NCBI GenBank assembly: GCA_036924085.1
Contig: JAVGWX010000019.1
Coordinates: 22,793,085 to 22,857,084, forward strand
DNA: 64,000 nucleotides
Reading direction: 5' to 3'
Origin: Ariolimax columbianus
Lineage: Eukaryota; Mollusca; Gastropoda; Stylommatophora; Arionidae
The notes under the pieces are model-generated. The model worked only from the letters and a program-made list of their open reading frames with translations, searched no databases and was not told the origin of the DNA. Each line of letters begins with the position of its first letter. The first letter of the stretch is position 1. Of this stretch, positions 42,218 to 52,809 are shown piece by piece. A program made the translations under genes and the position numbers.

Positions 42218-43010
42218 ATGCTAGTTAGTTAGTTTAGTCAGTTTTTTTTCATTTGTGTTGTTGAACGTTATGGGATACTTAATTCGTCTATCCTGCCCCA
42301 AGTGCGTTGTGTTGGCCAATGTGAGGCTGTGTCACTGCACAATCACTCCATCATCTATCCACCTACCTCATAGTCGCCCCCTTGTACTATAGCCAGATCT
42401 GCCAGCACTGTAAGCCATCAGTGGAATCTGATGAGGGTGCATTCTCATGAGATGACCAAACCAGCTTATTTTCTGCCTAGAAGTGTCAACGGCACAAGAC
42501 GTAGTGCCGACCATACTACGAATGTCGTTCATCCGCATTTCGTCTTTCTTGATAACACTGATGACCTTCCATTCACAAGTGGACATTCTGCTTCCACATG
42601 CCCTAGACAGAGACCATGTTTCACACTGGTAGCACAGAGTCTGCATAAATATACTGTTTGTCAGTTGTTCCTTTTTTTGCCAAACTAATGCTTGTGTGCC
42701 TAAGCCGTTATAGTAGTGTCTAAATTTCATACAACAGAGCTGACACTGTCTTCAGCTAGGGCGAAGGGCGTCAAACTCGTAAAGTTCAGCCGTGTGAACT
42801 AGACCGTGAAATATGACACAGGATTAAGCGTAGTGCTATTCATATAGCCGATGTCCAATTCCAGGAAGAAAATAGAAAGCGATCAAATTAACCAGTCCAA
42901 ATGGAAAACAACAACACATTTCCTAGAACACAAGTGTAAGTTGTCAACCAGTGTGAATTCCTGGCAAATCCATGGTCTGGCGGCATCTATAATGAACTAA
43001 AACAGAAGAG
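42218..43010 (-). mobile_element. L-E LINE, internally deleted: 5' block joined to 3' end
   Basis: Low end: CTAGTTAGTTAG tail, 3' UTR and C-terminal coding (IPLMAYSAGRSGYSTRGR near 42380-42430, then upstream ISWFGHLMRMHPHQ and QTLCYQCETWSLSRACGSRM). Upstream of MKFRHYYNGLGTQALVWQKK (about 42670-42730) the sequence becomes the R4 block to 43010 (GTGTGAATTCCTGGCAAATC). Since R4 at 29.8 kb also leads into a similar ATG, this copy may be a 5' end fused to a 3' end after a large deletion. Confidence 0.6.
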
Positions 43011-43049
43011 CAATGTAGAACCGTAGCCAATTATAGTGCCTTCTTTGCT

Positions 43050-43765
43050 GCTCTCAACACTTGGATAGTAGATACTATGTAGGATATTAAATCTCAGAGT
43101 TAGTCTGTTAACATGGTGATAGTAAATACTATGTTGGACATTAAATGCCAGTGTTGGATCAAATCTGTTGACATACAGATACTATGATGATGCTATGTAG
43201 GACAATAAAGATAGATGTCAGTCTGTTAACATGGATACAGTAAAATGCTATGTAGGACAATAAAGATAGATGTCAGTCTGTTAACATGGATACAGTAAAA
43301 TGCTATGTAGAACAATAAAAATAGTTGTCAGTCTGTTAACATGGATACAGTAAAATGCTATGTAGAACATAAAAGCTTGGTAAGGTCTGTTAATATGATG
43401 TTAATATGTTGCCCGGTGGAAAGTAAGATTCTATGTAGGATGTTAAAGGTTATTGTCAGTCTTTTTATATGCAAAATGTAAGATTATATTTTTAACAGTA
43501 AGTCTCTGTGTAGGTCTTATAAACATGTGTATAGTATATTACTTAGGATATTAAAGATTGTTGTCAGTCTGTTAACATGTAGGCATCAAGATAACATGAG
43601 TTCACTAACAAACGGTGTCACTCTGTTATAAATGTGGAACGTAAGATATTATATAGGACATTCAAATTCAACATTGGTCTGTTAGAAATTTGGATAGTAA
43701 GATATTATGTAGGACATTCAAATTCAACATTGGTCTGTTAGAAATTTGGATAGTAAGATATTATG
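43050..43765. repeat. Degenerate 55-60-bp tandem repeat, continued
   Basis: Same cycle as 38.4-40.9 kb (CTATGTAGGACAATAAAGAT, GTCAGTCTGTTAACATGG). A local homogenised set of about 60-bp units with GGATACAGTAAAATGCTATG lies at 43190-43380. Confidence 0.85.
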
Positions 43766-44235
43766 TTAGTAAGTTAGTTTTCTTTCCACTTGTTCCGTTT
43801 AGCGTCGTGGGGCGCTTGAGTCGTCTATCCTGCGTCAAGAGTGTTGCGTCAGTCAATGTTTGCACAATCACTCTGTCATCTATCCACCTACCTCGTGGTC
43901 TCCCCCTTGTTCTGTAGCCAGATCTACAAGCATTGTAAGCCATCAGTGGAAGATGTAGGACATTAAAATTCAACATTGGTCTGTTAGAAATTTGGATAGT
44001 AAGATATTATGTAGGACATTAAAATTCAACATTCATCTGTTAGAAATTTGGATAGTAAAATATTATGTAGGACATTAAAATTCAACATTCATCTGTTAGA
44101 AATTTGGATAGTAAGATATTATGTAGGACATTAAAATTCAACATTGGTCTGTTAGAAATTTGGATAGTAAGATATTATGTAGGACATTAAAATTCAACAT
44201 TCATCTGTTAGAAATTTGGATAGTAAGATATTATG
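43670..44235. repeat. 56-bp tandem array, about 7 units, split by L-E
   Basis: Units GTAAGATATTATGTAGGACA, TTAAAATTCAACATTCATCT and GTTAGAAATTTGGATA. They are near-identical and a homogenised derivative of the degenerate 55-60-bp repeat around them. Confidence 0.93.
43766..43952 (-). mobile_element. L-E LINE 3' fragment inserted in the satellite
   Basis: TTAGTAAGTTAGTTTTCTTT tail, then in reverse the C-terminus (MAYNACRSGYRTRGRPRGRW, TLTDATLLTQDRRLKRPTTL). The array unit reads GTAAGATATTATG before and ATGTAGGACATT after, so a short duplication of 3-4 bp is possible. Confidence 0.8.
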
Positions 44236-44478
44236 ACCATATCTCAAGGTCAAAGGGACTTGCAGATACCATACTACAGGGCACAGTTTAGAGCAAGCGA
44301 AGACGAGAATGTCCGAGAAAATTATGGGAAGATAACATCTATGAATAGACTAGCCTACGACTCAAGGAGGCAAAAAAAGCAACCACAGACAGAGAGGGAT
44401 GGCGCAGGATTGTGGAGGTGTCAGCAGGAGTGCTCCAACAATCTGAAGAGATCACAGGATGAACTGAACTGAACTGAG
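44236..44478 (+). pseudogene. L-C RTE 3' end with (GAACT)n tail
   Basis: About 240 bp resembling the last codons of L-C (RPRKRWVDNI corresponds to the decayed CPRKLWEDNI). DREGWRRIVEVSAGVLQQ and the tail GAACTGAACTGAACTGA end it at 44478. Inserted into the 56-bp satellite. Confidence 0.75.
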
Positions 44479-44600
44479 ACACTATGTAGGACAGTAAAGA
44501 TCGATAATGATCTGTTAAAATATGAATCAAAAGATTGAAAATGTTGGACAATATTTGTCATGGTAGGTCTACTAACATGTGGATAATAAAGTACTATTAG

Positions 44601-44890
44601 GTCAGGTAATACCGTAACCGCTGAGGTCGATGGAGCACACATGAAGACATCCTCGCAACCCTACGCCACACTTCTCTGTCAGCGGCTGCTGCCTGTGCCT
44701 CTTCTGGTCGGAGATTGGTCCATTCTTTTATGTTGTCCTCCCACCTCTTTTTGGGACGACTTCTTCGTCGTCTACCTTGCACCTTTCAGTGCAGGATTGT
44801 ATTTGCAAGACCATTTGATCTCGATATGTGACTGTGCCCAAACGAGTTTCCTTCTTTTGACAGTTGCCAAGAGCTCTTCAAAAAGCCCTA
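44601..44890 (-). pseudogene. L-C RTE C-terminal fragment
   Basis: Minus strand: KVQGRRRRSRPKKRWEDNIK-like, EWTNLRPEEAQAAAADREVW, RRVARMSSCVLHRPQRLRYY. The same region as 53.2-53.39 kb on the plus strand. Upstream decays near 44890. Confidence 0.78.
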
Positions 44891-44964
44891 CACAGTATAT
44901 TAATGCTCAGGTTCCATCTGTTAACATGTGGATAATAAGATAATAGGTAGGAAAGTAAAGTTCA

Positions 44965-45945
44965 GTTTTGGTCTACATCTTAGGACATGTAGATAGCGAA
45001 ATACTATCTAGGACATGTGGATAGTGAAATAATATATAGGTCATGTGGATAGTGAAATACTATATAGGTCATGTGGTTAGTGAAATACTATCTAGAACAT
45101 GTGGAGAGTGAAATACTATCTAGGTCATGTGGATAGTGAAATACTATCTAGAACATGTGGAGAGTGAAATACTATCTAGGTCATGTGGATAGTGAAATAC
45201 TATCTAGAACATGTGGAGAGTGAAATACTATCTAGGTCATGTGGATAGTGAAATCCTATCTAGGTCATGTGGATAGTGAAATACTATCTAGTCATGTGGA
45301 TAGTGAAATACTATCTAGGTCATGTGGATAGTGAAATACTATCTAGGTCATGTGGATAGGGAAATACAATATAGGTCATGTGGGTGGTGAAATACTATCT
45401 AGGTCACGTGGATAGTGAAATACTATCTAGGTCATGTGGATAGTGAAATCCTATGTAGGTCATGTGGATAGTGAAATACTATCTAGTCATGTGGATAGTG
45501 AAATACTATCTAGGTCATGTGGATAGTGAAATACAATATAGGTCATGTGGGTGGTGAAATACTATCTAGGTCACGTGAATAGTGAAATACTATCTAGGTA
45601 ATGTGGATAGTGAAATACAATATAGGTCATGTGAATAGTGAAATACTATCTACGTCATGTGGATAGTGAAATACAAGATAGGTCATGTGGGTGGTGAAAT
45701 ACTATCTAGGTCATGTGGATAGTGAAATGCTATCTAGGTAATGGGGATAGTGAAATACTATATAGGTCATGTGGATAGTGAAATACGTTTTAGATAGTGT
45801 GGATAGTGAAATACTATCTAGGACATGTGGATAGTGAAATACTATCTAGGTCAAGTGGGTAGTGAAATACTTTATAGGACATGTGAATAGTGAAATACTA
45901 TCTAGGTCATGTGGATAGTGAAATACTATCTAGTTCATGTGGAGC
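44965..45945. repeat. 28-bp tandem array, about 35 units
   Basis: Units GGTCATGTGGATAGTGAAAT plus ACTATCTA. Variants (GAACATGTGGAGAG, GTGGGTGG, TACAATATA) are arranged in repeating groups between 45070-45240 and 45350-45700. The unit corresponds to half of the 55-57-bp repeat. Confidence 0.95.
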
Positions 45946-45949
45946 TTGT

Positions 45950-46384
45950 GATGGTGAATCTCAATGGAGCTCCACTGCCACAAGTTAAACCTACTAAAAC
46001 CATCGATAAATGGTACTTCAGTGCTAAAACTACCAAGCATGTTTAGGACACCAACGCCATGCCTCTAATAGCAATACATTTTTTCTTATTAAGAAAAAGG
46101 CTAATACTGTTTAAGTAATACAATATATTTTGGTTTGGTACGCATTGTTATGTAGAAATAGCGGTGAATTAGTGCGTTGTTAAAAAATCGTTAACATAAA
46201 TTGCAGGACTGGTGAGCCACTCTAAAAGAGTTACAGCCATGTTCATGGCCCATAGCAAGAATGAGCTATTTTTTTACCAAAATTCAAAGCTGTTCTGTGG
46301 ATTTTGCTTATTTAGGCTTAATACAAAATCAGTGATGCTACAAGGATAGACATTTAGAAGTTATCCTGCCATATGGGGAACTTG
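45950..46384. other. No gene recognised
   Basis: AT-rich, no repeats matched in the window. Short frames only. Confidence 0.4.
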
Positions 46385-46735
46385 GCTTGGCTTGGCTTCG
46401 TTCGTTCTCAATCTCCCGCTACTAAACCCTCAAAGGGATTATGCAGCAGAATGTAGTCAAGAGAAAGGAATGCGGTGTGTCGTAGTTTACAGCTTGACTG
46501 CGATATTTGCACCTTTCAGTCCAACACATCCGCCTTAAGCAACCATTTTTTGAGTACCGGGTAAGCATTCCCTCTTCCATCCCTTCTCCTTAGCCAGTCT
46601 GCTCTGTTCCAGCCTGTTATCCAGGATCATCGCGTGGAGATATAGACGGGTCTTGACAGCTCTGGTTCGCTGGCCCTGGCGCTAGCAGTCAGCTATGGGT
46701 GGCTGACTGCTGCAGCTCATGCGCTGCATACGGGG
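46385..46735 (+). repeat. D2 dispersed repeat, fullest copy
   Basis: Begins GGCTTGGCTTGGCTTCGTTC, then TCTCAATCTCCCGCTACTAA, GTAGTTTACAGCTTGACTGC, the stretch shared with 12.57 kb, and ends GGCTGACTGCTGCAGCTCAT. Its right-end block TAGCAGTCAGCTATGGGTGG is the seed of the 33-bp array at 53.8 kb. Confidence 0.83.
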
Positions 46736-46739
46736 AACT

Positions 46740-47045
46740 GAGACGCTAGTCTAGCCAGGCACAACATACTGACAAGGACATCGTGTCATGGTCAGGCACA
46801 ATACACTGACCAAGACCACAATCTCTCGTCCATGTAGCGTTTCCTGGAAACAGGCCGTTTTCAGGTAGTCTGGCTGACGAGGTGTGATCTCCGTAATAGT
46901 GAGCGCAACGCAGATGAAAAACCGCCAGGAAGGCCACCTTCATCGGCATGACAGGGATGGGACGAAAGCTACCATAACCTGCCACTTAACACTCTTTTCA
47001 GGGCGCACAAAAGAGTAAACTTACTCACTGTGGGCATTGAACAAC
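46740..47045 (-). repeat. D1 dispersed repeat copy
   Basis: GTCAGGCACAATACACTGAC, CACCTTCATCGGCATGACAG, GGCGCACAAAAGAGTAAACT, ACTCACTGTGGGCATTGAAC, then AACAAC. A clean right end in this orientation. Confidence 0.82.
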
Positions 47046-47570
47046 AACATCCTCCTCCTTCATCGTACGCTGTCAGACGTCAACTTGAATTTGTCGGGCG
47101 ATTTTGCAGCAAATGTTCAGGAGTCATTTTCCCTGTACCACAAGTGCATTCACCAGTAGCACCTATCTTCAGTTTATTGAATAGATGGTATCTTAGTCTG
47201 TTGTGGTCTGTGCGGAGTCTGCTTTCTTCTGTTCAAATGGTAGTAGGCATCATTTTTTGTGAGCCAGCATGCTTTGTTTCCCACTTGTCCATGTATCTGG
47301 CCCTAATAAGCCTTTTGGACTCTTCGTTAGTCACACTAGAATCTGGTTGTGGTAATCTTGCACCTTCTTTTGCCAGTCTGTCTGCCTCCTCGTTGCCTTA
47401 GATGTTACAGTAGGATGGAACCCACTGTACCACTACTCTTTTGGGTGTAGACTGCTGGCATAGTTGACAAAGTACTACTCTTACGTCCTTATGTTCTGTA
47501 TTTTTCTTGCTTTTTAGTGCTGTAACTACTGACAAGGCATCTGTAAACAAGCAACATCCAGTCGCACATT
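47046..47570 (-). pseudogene. L-A fragment (RNase H to C-terminus)
   Basis: Minus strand: TDALSVVTALKSKKNTEHKD and VVVQWVPSYCNI, a TAA where GNEEADRLAKEGA begins, then the Cys/His motif region and the subfamily terminus. Sequence between 47082 and 47085 jumps across about 100 bp relative to other copies (CAACTTG to AATTTG). The tail is degenerate (CATCCTCCTCCTTCAT). Ends near 47560 in TDAL. Confidence 0.82.
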
Positions 47571-47749
47571 TCCGTGATTCGTTCAAAAAGAACTCCTGTC
47601 TCAAAGCTGTAATTCAGTTACAAGCTTGTAAACGGGTATTTCATGCTAAAAATAAGTAAACTGGACCGCTCCGAACTGATTGGTGAATGATGTATAATGT
47701 ATTGTTGGATGCCCGTGATGAATTACATTACTATTTGGTGAGTCTGACG

Positions 47750-47985
47750 GTCGTTGGGTGGCGTGTTGCAATATCTTTCTTTACTTACCGAGTGTGCTGA
47801 TGAAGGTGGATCGGGATCCCTCCAGAATATTACGCTCACTGCTACGGCGATCACGTTGCTTACTACATCGTTAGCCAGTTGGAGACAGCCTGTTTTCGAG
47901 GAGAACTGCATGGAAGTGGGGTGGGGGGGGGGGGGGAGGGGGAGGTCCTTCGTCAGTGTGTTTACCTAACCCTAATTAACATTGT
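47750..47985 (+). repeat. D1 fragment feeding into the 38-bp array
   Basis: CGAGTGTGCTGATGAAGGTG, CTCACTGCTACGGCGATCAC and CAGTGTGTTTACCTAACC. It contains a G-rich run at 47920-47942. Its terminal block continues without break into the tandem array. Confidence 0.7.
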
Positions 47986-48540
47986 CTGATCAGTATGATT
48001 TACCAGACCCCGGCTAACATTGTCTGATGGGTATGTTTTACCTGACTTTAACTAACATTGTCTGATGGGTATGTTTTACCTGAACTTAACTAACATTGTC
48101 TGATGGGTATGTTTTACCTGACCTTAACTAACATTGTCTGATGGGTATGTTTTACCTGACCTTAACTAACATTGTCTGATGGGTATGTTTTATCTGAACT
48201 TAACTAACATTGTCTGATGGGTATGTTTTACCTGACCTTAACTAACATTGTCTGATCAGTATGATTTACCTGACCCCGGCTAACATTGTCTGATGGGTAT
48301 GTTTTACCTGATCTTAACTAACATTGTCTGATGGGTATGTTTTACCTGAACTTAACTAACATTGTCTGATGGGTATGTTTTACCTGACCTTAACTAACAT
48401 TGTCTGATCAGTATGATTTACCTGACCCCGGCTAACATTGTCTGATGGGTATGTTTTACCTGATCTTAACTAACATTGTCTGATGGGTATGTTTTACCTG
48501 AACTTAACTAACATTGTCTGATGGGTATGTTTTACCTGAC
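47968..48540. repeat. 38-bp tandem array, about 15 units, with 4-unit higher order
   Basis: Units CTGACCTTAACTAACATTGT plus CTGATGGGTATGTTTTAC. Four variants (CCCCGGC, TCTTAAC, ACTTAAC, CCTTAAC followed by TGATCAGTATGA) repeat as a 152-bp block at 48258-48409 and 48410-48540. The unit is homologous to the D1 end block (CTGACCCTGAATAACATGTC). Confidence 0.93.
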
Positions 48541-48559
48541 CGGGCGTAGGTCTCCTTTC

Positions 48560-48816
48560 CCCGTGTGCAATGTGTATTCGATGTTGTCATATTTCAGTGG
48601 CGATTCAAGAAATATTTCGTTTTCCTGTCAAACAAATGGAAAGAATCTACTTCATTATTAAATGATGAGTTTGAAGAGCACATTCATGTCTTTGGAGAAT
48701 GTGACAGTATTATTATATATCTACTTCTGCAGGAAGCTAATATGGCTCGTTTGCATGATGACATCCAAGAACCTAAAAAGATAAACCCACTTACATACAA
48801 AACTAATTTACTATAA
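48560..48816 (+). CDS. Weak exon-like reading frame
   Basis: An 83-codon frame directly after the 38-bp array. The last part follows a polypyrimidine stretch and acceptor-like TTCTGCAG at 48727-48734 and reads EANMARLHDDIQEPKKINPL, ending TAA at 48814-48816. No domain recognised, no donor site or upstream exon identified. It could equally be a chance frame in AT-rich DNA. Confidence 0.15.
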
Positions 48817-48829
48817 ATATATCAAAATT

Positions 48830-49150
48830 CGTGTTAACAAATTCACTTTTACATAAAACTGGTCTTTTATAACAGTGTAGTAACAGTAGGCCGAGAGATG
48901 ATTATTTTGAGAGACAGCTTTGTGTGTAGCAACGGTAAGGCCGAAACTTGATGTTTTGACAGAGATCTCAGTGTAATAACTGTGTGGCCCAGACTTGATT
49001 TTTTTGGCAGAGATATGTGTGTGGTAGATTATATATATGATTTAATTTGTTTATTGTTGTTTGTGTTGGCAGAATTTTAACCTTTAGAACACAAGTGAGA
49101 CAAATTGTCGTATATTTTATCTCATTAGTACTACTGGTCTACTAAAACAG
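48830..49150. other. No gene recognised
   Basis: AT-rich. A loose internal repetition (AGAGATGATTATTTTGAGAG / GCCGAAACTTGATGTTTTGA) suggests a decayed tandem repeat of about 60 bp at 48870-49020. Confidence 0.4.
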
Positions 49151-49655
49151 CAATAGCACGCAAACAAATTAAGCTAGAACCTTCAAACATTGTCACGTCC
49201 ACAGAAACTAAGATAAAAACGTTCAACCTCTCACAGCTGTCCACATAAATTAAGCTAGAGCCTTAAAACGTTCACAGTAATCCACAGAAGTCAAATTGGA
49301 ACATTCAAACTCTCACAGTTGCACACAGAAATCAAGCTAGAATCGCAAAATTCTCACTGTTGTACATATAAACCAAGCTAGAACATTCAAACCTTCGCCG
49401 CAGTTCATAGAAATCAAGCTATATAGGACATTCAAACTTTCACAGTAGTCCACAGAAATCAAGTTAGAACCTTCAAACGTTCACAGTAGTCCACATAAAT
49501 CAAGTTAGAACCTTCAAACGTTCACAGTAGTCCACAGAAATCAAGTTAGAACCTTCAAACTTTCACAGTAATCCACATAAATAAAGCTAGAGCCTTCAAA
49601 CTTTCACAATAGTCCACATAAATCAAGCTAGAACATTCAAACTCACAATAGTGCC
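49150..49655. repeat. 41-bp tandem array, about 12 units
   Basis: Units CACAGAAATCAAGTTAGAAC, CTTCAAACGTTCACAGTAGTC. The central units (49440-49560) are nearly identical and the flanking ones diverged. Confidence 0.9.
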
Positions 49656-49954
49656 CATAAACAAAGAAACTTACTTGAGATACCAACAATTGCGACCACT
49701 CCCAGTATATGGACTGGTTAAGAATGACTGTACAGATGTAGCTTATTCGAGCATCTATTTCAAACGAAAATCTGTAGCATAGAAAAATGTGACGGCGAGT
49801 TCTGACCGACTAATGACCCCGAGCCACGGTCTGGCTACTCAAAAAGTAAGAGAGTAGACTTGTCAGTGAGCAGGTGTGTTAAGTTAGCTAGCTTTAACCG
49901 CATCCAAGTTTACCCGCATTTAACGGCTTTTCTTTGGTGCTCACAAAGCCATTT

Positions 49955-50592
49955 TATATCTTATCCAAGTATCTCTAGTTGTTAACGTAATCTTATCCAA
50001 GTATCTGTAGACGTAGATCTAATCCTATCCAAGTATCTCTAGACGTAGGCCTGCTCTTTTCCAAGTATCTCTAGACGTAGATCTAATCTTATCCAACTAT
50101 CTCTAAATGTTGACCTAATCTTATCCAAGTGTTTCTAGACGTAGACTTAATATTATTCAAGTATTTCTGGACGTAGACCTGATCTTACTCAAGTATCTGT
50201 AGATGTTCACCTAATCTTATCCAAGTATCTCAACACGTAGACATAATCCTACCACATATCTCTAGACGTAGATCTGATCTTATCCAAGTATCTCTAGATG
50301 TAGTCCTAATCTTATCCAAGTACCTCTAGATGTTTACCTAATCGTATCCAAGTATCTCTAGACGTAGACCTAATCGTTTCCAAGTATCTCTAGACGTAGA
50401 CATGATCTTATCCATGTATCTCTAGATGTAGACCTAATCTTATTCAAGTATCTCTAGATGTTGACCTAATCTTATCCAAGTATCTCTAGACGTAGATCTA
50501 ATCTTATCCAAGTATATCTAAATGTTGACCTAATTTTATCCAAGTATCTCTAGACGTAGACATGATCTTATCCAAGTATCTCTAAACACAGA
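49955..50592. repeat. 32-bp tandem array, about 20 units
   Basis: Units TTATCCAAGTATCTCTAGAC plus GTAGACCTAATC. Variants with ATGTTGACC recur every two to four units. Confidence 0.93.
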
Positions 50593-50599
50593 CCACATT

Positions 50600-51125
50600 T
50601 TCATTTATCGTACAGTGGATCTATGAACACTACCACACATGACAACGACAAGGTGGACATACTAGCAAAGAAGGGATAAAGACAAGAATTGCCACACGCT
50701 GCGACAGCCCTACAACAGCCAAGCAGCTCATACCAGCAATCAAAGAGACTTGTCTGAACAGATAGACCATGGGAAACACGGGAATGGAGATCACAAACGG
50801 CAAGCCCCAATCTAGACAGAATCATAGTACCATTTTCTGGCTGAGAACCAAACACATTCCACGTAACAAACACCTGAACATAATCCAACCACAACACACA
50901 CCACAGTGCCAGCTGTGTACACACTCATATGCCACAGTTGGTCATTATCTCTTTGAGTGATCGGCGATCAACGATGCTAGGGGAATGCTTCTTCCTATGA
51001 GGCCAGATAAATGGAACACTATGTATGGCACTAGACAACAACTAACACGCCCAGACACCAGTATATGGCATTGGGCAAAAGGGTATGAGCATCGATGCTT
51101 CTGGAACCGTAACAAAGTCGGGTCA
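50600..51125 (+). pseudogene. RNase H-bearing LINE, C-terminal remnant
   Basis: Plus strand: VQWIYEHYHT (end of RNase H), GGHTSKEGIKTRIATRCDSP, frameshifts, then IFWLRTKHIPRNKHLNIIQP, CQLCTHSYATVGHYLFE (a CxxC...H zinc-knuckle-like motif whose last Cys is lost) and PDKWNTMYGTRQQL. Typical of LINE C-termini but distinct from L-A and from 33.6 kb, so a third RNase H family. Confidence 0.7.
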
Positions 51126-51195
51126 GGCAAAACATACTGATCGGACATGTTAGTCAGGGTCGGGTAAAATAAAAGTAAAACAACAACAAATTGTG
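51110..51195 (-). repeat. D1 end fragment
   Basis: GTCAGGCAAAACATACTGAT, CGGACATGTTAGTCAGGGTC and an AACAACAAC end at 51180-51188. Only the end block and tail are present. Confidence 0.6.
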
Positions 51196-51394
51196 AGAAA
51201 CAGGCCTACTTCCAAATGAGCCAGACGACACTTCATATCGGATCCACAACTAGGGATTTGCATGTTAAGTTTTGATTCGCATTATTATGTTATAAGTCTA
51301 GTGATATTGCGAGCTTAATATCTGAGTAGCAACATGTCACTTTGTCGGCTTGTGCATTCACAAGTAAAAACAATTATGATTCTCTGTATAAGTG

Positions 51395-51530
51395 AAATCT
51401 TACCTCTAAATCAATCATATAATCTGTGTACTACAGTAAACACAAAATATTACCTCTATGTCATCATATAATCGGTGTACTACAGTAAACACAAAATCTT
51501 ACCTCTATGTCATCATATAATCGATAGGAA
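51395..51530. repeat. About 48-bp tandem repeat, left part
   Basis: TACTACAGTAAACACAAAAT and TTACCTCTATGTCATCATAT. Three units. The array resumes at 51850. Confidence 0.85.
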
Positions 51531-51849
51531 AGAATCGCCACCAATCACACAGACTGGCGCAACACTATTGCTGAGGGTGTTAAGAGACAAGAGTCATCAA
51601 GAATAGATGAGGCCATCCAGAGACAAGAGTCATCAAGAATAGATAAGGTCATCCAGAGACGCTCGCTCTGCAAGTTAACTCACATCAACCCTTCTTCAAC
51701 CCCGGTGGAAGGAGGTGTCTTATTTCCCTGTACAAAGTGCAACAGACAATTCAAGGCTCAGATTGGCTTATTTAGCCATCTTCGAACTCATGTGAACAGT
51801 TTACAGTGAATGCTGACAAAGTGGTCCTCATCGATTACGATGGACTTAC
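51531..51849 (+). pseudogene. LINE 3' end with C2H2 zinc finger
   Basis: Frame ends LFPCTKCNRQFKAQIGLFSH, LRTHVNSLQ, TGA at 51807-51809. The finger is a canonical C-x2-C-x12-H-x3-H. It follows RRSLCKLTHINPSS-type sequence. A single C2H2 finger at the extreme C-terminus is known from some RT-coding LINEs. The following sequence (GTGGTCCTCATCGATTACGA) matches the 3' end at 30.19 kb. It interrupts the 48-bp array, so it is an insertion. A 27-bp internal duplication (AGACAAGAGTCATCAAGAAT) lies upstream. Confidence 0.65.
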
Positions 51850-52085
51850 AACAATCTGTGTTCTACAGTAAACACTAAATCTTACTTCTAATCCACTGTA
51901 TGGTCGATTTACTACAGTAAACACTAAATCTTACTTCTAACCCACTGTATGGTCGGTGTACTACAGTAAACACTAAATCTTACATCTAACCCACTGTATG
52001 GTCGGTGCACTACAGTAAACACAAAATCTTACCTGCAACCCACCTTATGGTCGGTGCACTACAGTAAACACAAAATCTTATACCA
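51850..52085. repeat. About 49-bp tandem repeat, right part
   Basis: TACTACAGTAAACACTAAAT, CTTACTTCTAACCCACTGTA and TGGTCGG. Five units, continuing 51395-51530 after the insertion. Confidence 0.9.
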
Positions 52086-52094
52086 AAATATTTC

Positions 52095-52310
52095 CTTTGT
52101 TGCAGGTTGTGCATTGTTTACACCATTCGAAAAACGGGACCACTAATTGAGTCGTCAACGGATTCTCCCGCGCAACACTTTGTTGAGACATTTCGCATCT
52201 ACTACCACTTATCCTACACGATGCCCAAGGCTCATCACCCGTTGTCGTGGACGATCAACGCGAAAGGCACTGGTTGGATATACGGATTGCATGGCTTGAT
52301 TTGAAGCAGG
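52095..52310 (+). CDS. Weak exon-like reading frame
   Basis: After an acceptor-like TTCCTTTGTTGCAG at 52092-52105 a frame reads LCIVYTIRKTGPLIESSTDS and on to WTINAKGTGWIYGLHGLI, stopping at TGA (52302-52304). A second overlapping frame (52247-52435) is also open. The stretch is less AT-rich than its flanks, but no domain is recognised and no other exon is visible. Confidence 0.18.
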
Positions 52311-52439
52311 AGGCACTAACTATAGCTGGTCCTCTTTCTTGTTTTTTATCACGCCAGCCGAAGCACAGTGGTACCAGCACATTCAACTTCTATCAAGAAA
52401 CCTGCGAAAAAGAACGTTGCATGCTCTTGCAGTAGTCGA

Positions 52440-52800
52440 TTCTGTAACTATTGTCTAGCACGATGAAGCTGCTAATATAATGCACAACTCATTTTAGTCG
52501 TCCCTTTTAAGGCATGCATGGAGTTCATGGAATCAAATCAAAATCACTTCCCGTTATTTCTTGAATCACATGTCCAACCTTGTATTTTACTATTTTTTCA
52601 TTTTTTTCATTTGCAGTACGGTAGAAATAATTTTTACATTGTTATTTTGCCACATCCATGAATAACCCTTAGTCGCATCTTATAATATACAAGGCATTAA
52701 ATAATTTATCCTATTGTCTTCACCAATCAGAAGAAATAAATACATCGCCCACCTTTACATATTTTGTCCTGGACTTACAGTGGCAATATGTGGCAGCGGT
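52440..52800. other. No gene recognised
   Basis: AT-rich spacer, no repeats or motifs identified. Confidence 0.4.
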
Positions 52801-52809
52801 TATTTCCTT

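Noticed and set aside
44965..45945. CRISPR-like look of regularly spaced short repeats (also 49.9, 47.97 and 56.7 kb)
   Set aside because: No unique spacers: whole units repeat head to tail. The context is eukaryotic with no cas genes.
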